A stretch of 15,876 nt of DNA, taken from assembly GCA_003539755.1 (NCBI GenBank), contig DPOH01000173.1, positions 1 to 15,876 of the forward strand, given 5' to 3'. Source of the DNA: Clostridium sp. Its GTDB lineage: Bacteria > Bacillota > Clostridia > Clostridiales > Clostridiaceae. Below the pieces are notes generated by a model, which ran no database searches, was not told where the DNA came from, and worked only from the letters and a program-made list of their open reading frames with translations. This document shows, piece by piece, positions 1 through 5,894 of this stretch; position 1 is the first letter of the stretch; each line of letters begins with the position of its first letter. The position numbers and the translations under genes are program-made.

Positions 1-808
1 GCTCCACCTTTGCCTTTTTGTCTATATTATGTTTATTTTCTTTATACTGTACAATATAACCACTTATTATTTCCCTGAAATTCTTAATTCTATCTTCCTC
101 TTTATTAAGCTTGTTTTCAATAGCAGGAAGAAACCACTCTTTCATAAGCCCCTCTATATTTTTAGCAGTTGAAAACAATTCAGAAAGCCCTGATTCCTTA
201 AGATTAATTTTTTTTATTACATTTTCCCATTCTTTATAATTAATTTTATAAGATAGAAGTCTGTCAAAATACATTTTAGTACTTGCAGAATTTGTCATAT
301 CATAATAACTGAATTTATATGATTCATTCTTTTTAAGATCTTCAAAAAGCTTTTTTGAATTTGCATAGCTTTTTACAGATTTTCTGTCTCCATCTTTATC
401 AACAATCTTTATGTTATCTATATCACATTCACAAGGATTTATATATTCACTTATAAAACTTAATATATCAAGCTTTTCCTTCGAGTCTTCATCAGATACA
501 GTTTCTCTTTTCCTTACCATAATTCCTGTAAGTACATATCCTCCACCATTATCTAGCTTCCATTCCACAAGAATATATGTAGGTGTACTTTTAGTAAAAT
601 AACTTTCAAATGGTCTGTCTTTAAAACTCCTATATCTTTTATGTACAAAAGGTGCAATCATCATTTGAACAAGGACTGATTTTCCACCGCCATTTCTTAA
701 ATTAAACATTGTACTTTCAGTGTCAAGGAAAAAAGTTTCATCATCAATTTTCATAGAATTGTTATTATAATTAAGATTTACAAACCTGATTTTATTAATC
801 TTACTCAT
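1..808 (-). CDS. jetC: Wadjet SMC-like ATPase JetC, N-terminal part (runs off the left edge)
   Basis: Reading minus from the ATG at 808 gives 269 open codons to the window edge, so the gene is partial at its 3' side. Residues 1-12 (MSKINKIRFVNL) followed by a Walker A loop at about 38-45 (R-N-G-G-G-K-S-V) are typical of SbcC/MukB/SMC head domains, in which the ATP loop lies close to the N terminus and a long coiled coil follows. Charged helical sequence towards the edge fits the start of that coil. In Wadjet systems this subunit is the ATPase motor that extrudes DNA loops so that circular plasmids are detected and cleaved by JetD. The start overlaps the end of jetB by 8 nt and has GGAGG (815-819) 6 nt upstream, so the two are translationally coupled. 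The hinge, Walker B and signature motif lie outside the window. The SMC-family call is firm; the name JetC rests on the neighbours. Confidence 0.85.
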   Translation of the reverse strand, partial: MSKINKIRFVNLNYNNNSMKIDDETFFLDTESTMFNLRNGGGKSVLVQMMIAPFVHKRYRSFKDRPFESYFTKSTPTYILVEWKLDNGGGYVLTGIMVRKRETVSDEDSKEKLDILSFISEYINPCECDIDNIKIVDKDGDRKSVKSYANSKKLFEDLKKNESYKFSYYDMTNSASTKMYFDRLLSYKINYKEWENVIKKINLKESGLSELFSTAKNIEGLMKEWFLPAIENKLNKEEDRIKNFREIISGYIVQYKENKHNIDKKAKVE

Positions 809-1514
809 ATTCTTCCTCCCCAAATGCTTTTAGAACTCTGTCATAATTGTTTTTATTTAATATATTCCAGTCCATAAATGCATCAAGTTTTTTAGTAGTC
901 TTTATCATATCATCATTTTGTATATAATATATAAGTCCCTGATCATCAAGGAATTTTAATATAGTATTTACAAAACCTTCCTTTGTGGTCTTTGCAGTTG
1001 TCTTCTTGTCACTGCTTTTTAACGCTTCAAATCTTTCAAGTATATTTTGAAAAGCTATACCATATGTATTGCTCTTTTTATCTTCACTTCTTTTTGCACC
1101 TTCACTAAGTTTATCTGTAATAATATTAAGGAATTCTCCTACTTTTATATAATCCCTGCATTTGCTTGTTATACCTTGAGAACTGTAAAATGTAACTAGC
1201 AAAGTTAAAATAACAAACTGTGAAAGGTAATAGTCCTTATCATTGGCACCTGATTTACATAAAATCTTCTTTAATTCACCTTTTGAATACCCTAAAAAAT
1301 CATTTTCTTCTTTAGGAATAAGATACACTACTCCCCCATACTTTTTTATATATACTTCTGAAGCCTCTCCAAGATTCTTCACAAGTTCTGTAATGTTTTC
1401 ATTTTCACAATAAGATTTATATAAATCATGTTCACTATCTTTAAGTTCTCCATTTTTTAAAAGATAGTAAAATATTTTATTGCTTATATTTATTTCATCA
1501 ATTGAGTATGACAT
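801..1514 (-). CDS. jetB: Wadjet KITE-like subunit JetB (MukE analogue)
   Basis: A 237-residue, mostly helical protein with no catalytic motif, signal peptide or membrane segment. Its size, its place between the kleisin-like gene and the SMC gene, and its N-terminal look (SNKIFYYLLKNGEL at about 11-24) match the JetB family that I recall as DUF6063; I could not search it. Wadjet JetB proteins are tandem winged-helix KITE subunits that dimerise and bind the kleisin JetA, like MukE. Residues 140-180 hold a lysine-rich stretch (KRSEDKKS, then KSSDKKTTAKTTK) that may be a flexible linker between two winged-helix units. The ATG at 1514 directly abuts the TAA of jetA with no spacer, and the likely ribosome site AAGGGAG lies inside the end of jetA. 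The end overlaps jetC. Function is inferred mostly from context. Confidence 0.75.
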   Translation of the reverse strand: MSYSIDEINISNKIFYYLLKNGELKDSEHDLYKSYCENENITELVKNLGEASEVYIKKYGGVVYLIPKEENDFLGYSKGELKKILCKSGANDKDYYLSQFVILTLLVTFYSSQGITSKCRDYIKVGEFLNIITDKLSEGAKRSEDKKSNTYGIAFQNILERFEALKSSDKKTTAKTTKEGFVNTILKFLDDQGLIYYIQNDDMIKTTKKLDAFMDWNILNKNNYDRVLKAFGEEEYE

Positions 1515-3134
1515 TTAAATAATACTCCCTTCTTCCACCCTGAATAAAACATCGCTGCATATAAAATTTCTATGCTTTCCATCTTCATCAATAATATTTT
1601 TTAAAACCACGTCTTTTCCGCCTTGAATTTTTTCAGCACTAAATTTCTTTATTCTCATAAGACTTCTGTTTTCTTCCACTGCTTCTAATATACTTCTATT
1701 TAGTTCAAAATCAAATTCTTCACTTTCAATAGTATTTTTTCTTTCTTCTTTTAAATCATCAATATAAACACATCCATTTTTAAGCATCTCTATTATTACT
1801 TCTCTGAATATTCTCACATCTGGTATAAGGCTATTCATTAAGGTTTCACTATCTTTTATCATTAAGCTTATTTCATGAAGGGAAATACTCTCTTTCTTAA
1901 CTGCAAGCATTAATATTACTTCTATAACACCTTTATACTTTTTAAGTTTTTCTTTCTTCTTTCTGTTTTCTTCTTCAATTATGTCCTTTTCATCAAAAGA
2001 CAATACTTCATCCTCTTCAATTTCTTCGTTTTTTATATTCTTCTGATATTCTAATGCTTTATTTACATTATATATTTTTGTAGGACTCATACTGAATAAA
2101 GGTCTTAAAAATACATCTATATTTTCTATAAGGCTGACATCATCAAGAACTTTGTTGTATACTTCTGATTTAATGCTGAATCTTTCAATAAGAGACATCT
2201 TAGATATATTTTCAAGTTCTTTTCCATAAACTTCTTTTAAACTAAAATGCTTTTTCATTATTCTCTGGTCTTCATCAATTGTTCTTCCCAGATACTTATT
2301 TATTATTTTTAAGTTATTAAGGTTTTCCTTTTCTTCTTCTGTAAGTTCATGAATATGTATATCCTTTTCTATAAAATCCTTAATTCTAGCATCCACATTT
2401 TCCTTATGAATTAAGAATTTTTCCTTGCTTCTCCTAAGAAGTTCAAGATTGCCTTCCATTATTTTTTTATAATCTTCTACAGAATAACTTAATGGATTCT
2501 CCCTTATCTTTCTTATTGCATCTTCCATACTTTGGACTCTTATTCTCATCATATTGAAAATATTTTTTATGTCATCTACTGCCTTATCATACGATGCTTT
2601 ATCAAGATGCATTTTAAATATTATTTCATGAATTGTCACCTTAAGATTTTCCTCAATTTCAAGAGTTGATAAAAGAAGTGAATATCCTTCTTCTGTAAGA
2701 GAATAAGAAACCATTCTTACACCTTCTACATATTCAATTTTGTTCTTAACAAAACTTATATTTATATCTTCATACTGACCCTTTTTAAAATTAAAGGATT
2801 TAAAATACATTGCTTTACCTTCATCACAAAGAATATTGTTCACTATAAATTCTGCAAGCTCTTTACATTCATCATAAGTAACAGGTTTTCTAAAATATAA
2901 AGAATTAATTTCATCAATAAAGCTTCCTATATAATCAATAGTTGCAATTTCTTCTTTAAGGGACTGTTCCATTATATATAAAAGTACTGCAAATATTAAG
3001 TTATCCTGTTCATAACCTTCGCTAAATCCATACTTCTTCCATGTTCCTTTCGATATACTGTTCCTAAAAAGCAGTGCATATGCACCTATTTTTTTCATCC
3101 TCGTATGATGAGCATCTAAAAAACTTAAATCCAT
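1515..3134 (-). CDS. jetA: Wadjet kleisin-like subunit JetA (MukF analogue)
   Basis: A 539-residue protein matching the layout of the JetA family that I recall as the former DUF5716. It has an N-terminal winged-helix-like region (about 40-175, with VSYSLTEEGYSLLLSTLEIEE near 142-162), long charged helices likely to form coiled coil (about 180-310), a very acidic linker (369-391, many E and D) and a C-terminal winged-helix-like region (about 400-480). This is the build of MukF-type kleisins, which bridge the two SMC heads and bind the KITE dimer. The start is well supported: AAAGGAG lies at 3140-3146, 5 nt before the ATG. It follows jetD by 22 nt and its stop codon touches the jetB start, so it is in the middle of a four-gene operon. 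No lesion is visible. The subunit role comes from layout and neighbours rather than a diagnostic motif. Confidence 0.8.
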   Translation of the reverse strand: MDLSFLDAHHTRMKKIGAYALLFRNSISKGTWKKYGFSEGYEQDNLIFAVLLYIMEQSLKEEIATIDYIGSFIDEINSLYFRKPVTYDECKELAEFIVNNILCDEGKAMYFKSFNFKKGQYEDINISFVKNKIEYVEGVRMVSYSLTEEGYSLLLSTLEIEENLKVTIHEIIFKMHLDKASYDKAVDDIKNIFNMMRIRVQSMEDAIRKIRENPLSYSVEDYKKIMEGNLELLRRSKEKFLIHKENVDARIKDFIEKDIHIHELTEEEKENLNNLKIINKYLGRTIDEDQRIMKKHFSLKEVYGKELENISKMSLIERFSIKSEVYNKVLDDVSLIENIDVFLRPLFSMSPTKIYNVNKALEYQKNIKNEEIEEDEVLSFDEKDIIEEENRKKKEKLKKYKGVIEVILMLAVKKESISLHEISLMIKDSETLMNSLIPDVRIFREVIIEMLKNGCVYIDDLKEERKNTIESEEFDFELNRSILEAVEENRSLMRIKKFSAEKIQGGKDVVLKNIIDEDGKHRNFICSDVLFRVEEGSII

Positions 3135-3156
3135 TTTTTCTCCTTTAATATATATT

Positions 3157-4182
3157 TTATAAATCTTCTATGTTTATAATTTCTTGTGGTATGTACCTTC
3201 CACTTTCTAATATTTTAGTAATTATTTCTTTATTTTTATCCTGGAAACATTTTAAGAAATAATCATTTATATTTTTATTCTGCCCTTCCTTTGTTTCTGG
3301 TAAAGTAACATGATTATTAGCATACTTTTCAATCATTGTATAATATGCTTCTATAAAAGGCTTAACCTTATAGAATTGTGACATCTTTTCATAAAATTTC
3401 TCATAAATAATTATACCTTCATAATCAAGATCACCAAAATAATAAATTGTATTTCTTTTATCACATACATGTTCTTCAACTGAAATATGAAAATCATCAA
3501 TGGCTTTTATTATATTTTTTCCTGCACCATATATTACAGTATTTATTTCTTTATTAAATATGTTTCTTTGATTTTTAATAAGATGCTTTCTAAAAGTATA
3601 ATAAGTATCTTTATTTTCAATAAATAAAACATTCTGAGGCACTTTTTTAGAGCTGGAATAATAAGCCAAAGGCTCTGATGTATCATAATAATTTAATGTT
3701 TTTAAATCAATATTAAGATTTTTAAGAATAGTTTTTCCTTCTTCCTTCTGAAGAAACTTTTCCCTGTTCCATATTTGAAAGCTTCTTTCATTCATAGAAA
3801 TATAATCTTTGAGTTTGTTTCTATCATATAAAAAGAAATCATTAAGCATCAATATATATTTTCTATGTTCCTTATATTTATTTAAGTGTTTCTTATAATA
3901 TGATACATCAAATTCAGTGCACAACTTAAAATTAATTTCATCAAGATAACTGCTTAAATCTTCTTCTTCCCTTATTATTCTGTATTTCTTGTACATGCCA
4001 GGAGTTCTTCCATTTCCACCACTAGCTTTTACAGGACATAACTTTCCTTTATTAACAAGATCACATACAGTTTTATAAAGAATATCATATTCATTAATCT
4101 TATAAAGTTTTTCAAATTGTTCAAGTGTTATGGTGTTTTTTTTGTAATTTTCTATATTTTTCATAATATTCTCCAAAATCAT
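3157..4182 (-). CDS. jetD: Wadjet Toprim nuclease subunit JetD (DUF2220 family)
   Basis: A protein of up to 341 residues. The N-terminal half (about 1-170) is helical and probably binds DNA or the complex; the C-terminal half is a Toprim domain. Toprim signs are FIENKDTY at 187-194 (catalytic Glu189), YGAG at 218-221 and FGDLDYEG at 249-256 (Asp251 and Asp253, the DxD pair), followed by the C-terminal GRYIPQEII (328-336) that I associate with DUF2220 proteins. JetD resembles the topoisomerase VI/Spo11 A subunit and in studied Wadjet systems is the metal-dependent nuclease that cuts plasmid DNA after loop extrusion. The true start is probably Met7 at 4164, because GGAG (4171-4174) sits 6 nt before it while the ATG at 4182 has no ribosome site; the protein would then be 335 residues. 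It leads the operon, so the order here is D-A-B-C rather than the A-B-C-D order of the classic type I locus. Confidence 0.87.
   Translation of the reverse strand: MILENIMKNIENYKKNTITLEQFEKLYKINEYDILYKTVCDLVNKGKLCPVKASGGNGRTPGMYKKYRIIREEEDLSSYLDEINFKLCTEFDVSYYKKHLNKYKEHRKYILMLNDFFLYDRNKLKDYISMNERSFQIWNREKFLQKEEGKTILKNLNIDLKTLNYYDTSEPLAYYSSSKKVPQNVLFIENKDTYYTFRKHLIKNQRNIFNKEINTVIYGAGKNIIKAIDDFHISVEEHVCDKRNTIYYFGDLDYEGIIIYEKFYEKMSQFYKVKPFIEAYYTMIEKYANNHVTLPETKEGQNKNINDYFLKCFQDKNKEIITKILESGRYIPQEIINIEDL
4162..4174 (-). promoter_or_regulatory. Ribosome site that decides the jetD start
   Basis: On the minus strand TTGGAG is followed 6 nt later by ATG (4164-4162). The earlier in-frame ATG at 4182 lies upstream of this GGAG and has no purine-rich site of its own. 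This favours translation from 4164, removing six residues from the longest frame. Confidence 0.6.
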
Positions 4183-4203
4183 GCTATTATATTCTTCATT
4201 TTC

Positions 4204-4212
4204 ATTATAACA
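4204..4212 (-). promoter_or_regulatory. Extended -10 promoter for the Wadjet operon
   Basis: On the minus strand TGTTATAAT is a perfect TATAAT (4209-4204) with the extended TG one base upstream. No good -35 hexamer lies 16-18 bp further up, which is common for extended -10 promoters. Transcription would start near 4197, about 33 nt before the favoured jetD start at 4164. It lies below a terminator, which fits a separate transcription unit. Confidence 0.5.
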
Positions 4213-4329
4213 GTATATTAATAAAAAATAGCTATAGATTTTATATTTTTCTTGCTACAAATCAACACTCAAAATAAATAATTACAATTTAATTTATGAT
4301 GATTAGACTATGCCCTTCTTAATTTTATT

Positions 4330-4347
4330 GTTACCACAAGTGGCAAC
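4330..4347. promoter_or_regulatory. 18-bp dyad, possible operator
   Basis: On the minus strand GTTGCCACTTGTGGTAAC is an 8-bp dyad with a 2-nt centre and one G/T mismatch. It is noticeably more GC-rich than the surrounding DNA. The 2-nt centre is too tight for a usual hairpin loop, so a protein-binding site is more likely than a terminator. It is about 120 bp upstream of the proposed jetD -10 box. No regulator gene is adjacent in the window; the function is a guess. Confidence 0.3.
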
Positions 4348-4372
4348 GGTGGTTTCTAGGATTATGATTTAA

Positions 4373-4418
4373 AAATAATAAACCTAGCTTTCCATTACAA
4401 TTACTAGGTTTATTATTT
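4373..4418 (-). terminator. Intrinsic terminator after the helicase-nuclease gene
   Basis: Perfect 15-bp inverted repeat (4373-4387 with 4404-4418) around a 16-nt loop; the arm reads AAATAATAAACCTAG. On the minus strand the stem is followed by TTTAAAT after a T-rich arm end, 70 nt past the stop codon of the helicase C-terminal half. The arms are nearly as suitable on the plus strand, but no plus-strand gene approaches it. GC content of the stem is low, so efficiency is uncertain. Confidence 0.65.
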
Positions 4419-4487
4419 ACTTACACTTTATTTTATTAATTTTCATAATCCATGTAACATCTGTTTTTTCTTATCATTTTAATTCTT

Positions 4488-5876
4488 CTAGTCAACATAT
4501 GCATTTTTTATTCTTGTTACCTCATCAATTATCCTTTGTATCTCAAATTCAGGATTGTTCCACCAATGCTTACTCCATATTCTTATAATATTCCATCCTC
4601 TTGATTCTAAATATCGTTGTCTATGAATATCTCTTTCTCTTGCTGATTTGGAACTATGATATGCTGCTCCATCACATTCAATTCCTAATATATATTTAGA
4701 TTTCTTCTCATCATAAATTCCTAAATCTATTCTATATCCTGATACCCCTATTTGATTATGAACTATATATCCTCTTTCTCTAAGTTTATCACATACTTCA
4801 ACTTCAAAATCACTATCAAACTTATTCTCTGTTTCTGCATTAATATCAGTATCAAGAACACTCTTAAGAATTTCTTCTTCGTATTTCTCATTATTTTCAG
4901 ACACTGCTTTTACATACTGTAAATATTTCTTAAACAATTTAGGTCCCTTATTCTTTGAATCATCAACACTTAATTGTTCTGGTTCTATTGATGTAACTAA
5001 ATATATTTTCTTCTTAGCTCTACTTATAGCAACATTTAATCTATTTTCTCCACCATCTTGAGATAATGAACCAAAATTAACTGATACTCTGCCATTTTCA
5101 TTTTCTGCATATGCAGTTGAAAAGATTATTATATCCCTTTCATCACCTTGAACATTTTCAATATTCTTTACAAATAAACTTATATCCTCATCATTTTCTA
5201 CCCTATCAATTTCAGCAATATATAAAGGTGTAAAATTAGGATCATCTTGTGCTTTTCTTTCTAAACAGTTTTCTATACAAGTTTTTTGAGTAATATTAAA
5301 TGTAATTATTCCAATTGATTCTCTATTTTTCCTTTCCTTTAATATCTTATAAACTAAATCAGCTATTTTTTCAGCTTCCTCAATATTCTGTCTATCAATC
5401 CATTTTCCATCTACTTTGATCCTTTCTATAGGTTTATCCTCTTCACCAGTAGATAAATTAGGTGATATTTTTAGTTTTCCTCCGTAGAAAGCATAATTTG
5501 AAAAATTTATTAATTCCTCATATCTAGAACGATAATGATACATTAATGAAACCGGATCATAATTTATCTTTGCCAAATCAAGAAGGCTTTCTTCTTCAAG
5601 TGCAGCCCTGCTTTCTTCATTATCATCTTCATCTTCATCAACATAGCGATTAGAGAAAGTTCCATTTGGTCTTAACTGCTTATCGTCTCCTGCGACTATA
5701 ACTTGATTTCCTCTGTATATTGTAGGAATTGCATTTTCAATATACATTTGCGAAGCTTCATCAAATATAATCATATCAAACATTCCATCTTTCAAAGGAA
5801 GTATTTCAGAAACAGTTTCCGGACTTAATAGGAAACATGGAAATAAATTTAATACCATTTCATAATACTCATCCAT
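4488..5876 (-). CDS. SF1 helicase C-terminal half fused to a Vsr-like nuclease domain
   Basis: A 462-residue reading frame that continues, in the same frame, the gene ending at 5892. Helicase signs (AAA_12 part) are FDEASQ at 38-43 (motif II, Asp39-Glu40), GDDKQLRP at 63-70 (motif III), YHYRSRYEELINFSN at 113-127, NVQGDERD at 241-248 and NVAISRAKKKIYLVTS at 281-296 (motif VI, Arg286). From about 355 a small PD-(D/E)XK, Vsr-like nuclease domain of the MTES_1575/DUF559 kind follows: FEVEV at 357-361, YRIDLGI at 381-387 (Asp384), GIECDGAAYH at 398-407 (Glu400, Asp402, His407), then RDIHRQRYLESRGW and RIWSKHWW. It would unwind and nick or cleave DNA. It lacks a Walker A loop, which is in the upstream half. 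The ATG at 5876 has AGGAG at 5881-5885 with only 4 nt spacing, so separate translation is possible but those bases also encode the conserved IRR of the joined frame. Confidence 0.85.
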   Translation of the reverse strand: MDEYYEMVLNLFPCFLLSPETVSEILPLKDGMFDMIIFDEASQMYIENAIPTIYRGNQVIVAGDDKQLRPNGTFSNRYVDEDEDDNEESRAALEEESLLDLAKINYDPVSLMYHYRSRYEELINFSNYAFYGGKLKISPNLSTGEEDKPIERIKVDGKWIDRQNIEEAEKIADLVYKILKERKNRESIGIITFNITQKTCIENCLERKAQDDPNFTPLYIAEIDRVENDEDISLFVKNIENVQGDERDIIIFSTAYAENENGRVSVNFGSLSQDGGENRLNVAISRAKKKIYLVTSIEPEQLSVDDSKNKGPKLFKKYLQYVKAVSENNEKYEEEILKSVLDTDINAETENKFDSDFEVEVCDKLRERGYIVHNQIGVSGYRIDLGIYDEKKSKYILGIECDGAAYHSSKSARERDIHRQRYLESRGWNIIRIWSKHWWNNPEFEIQRIIDEVTRIKNAYVD

Positions 5877-5891
5877 ATATCTCCTAATTGG

Positions 5892-5894
5892 TCA
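5892..5894 (-). other. In-frame TGA splitting the helicase-nuclease gene
   Basis: The minus strand reads GCA TTG TGA CCA ATT AGG AGA TAT ATG. The codons after TGA stay in the same frame and encode PIRRY-MDEYYEM, which continues the conserved sequence into PCFLLSPETVSEILPL and motif II. There is no frameshift, only one nonsense codon. It may be a point mutation, a sequencing error, or a fixed split with restart at 5876. Confidence 0.85.

Larger units (their letters stand above)
4183..4487. other. 305-nt intergenic region separating helicase-nuclease and Wadjet units
   Basis: No credible gene on either strand. In minus-strand order it contains the hairpin terminator of the upstream unit (4418-4373), an 18-bp dyad (4347-4330), an AT-rich stretch and then the extended -10 promoter of jetD. 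The layout of terminator, dyad and promoter suggests that Wadjet is expressed independently of the genes to its right. Confidence 0.6.

Noticed and set aside
411..602. Plus-strand open frame of 63 codons, and similar short plus-strand frames at 7278-7460, 9289-9543, 10941-11159, 11428-11625 and 13152-14273
   Set aside because: Each lies antisense inside a well-supported minus-strand gene, lacks a ribosome site and has low-complexity Leu/Ser/Phe-rich sequence typical of complementary shadows.
4330..4347. Dyad as a second intrinsic terminator
   Set aside because: The 2-nt centre cannot form a usual loop and no clean T-run follows on either strand.
5892..5894. TGA read as tryptophan through an alternative genetic code
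   Set aside because: Every other long gene in the window is open under the standard code and uses TGG for its tryptophans, for example several near the helicase C terminus. A recoded genome would show many internal TGA codons.
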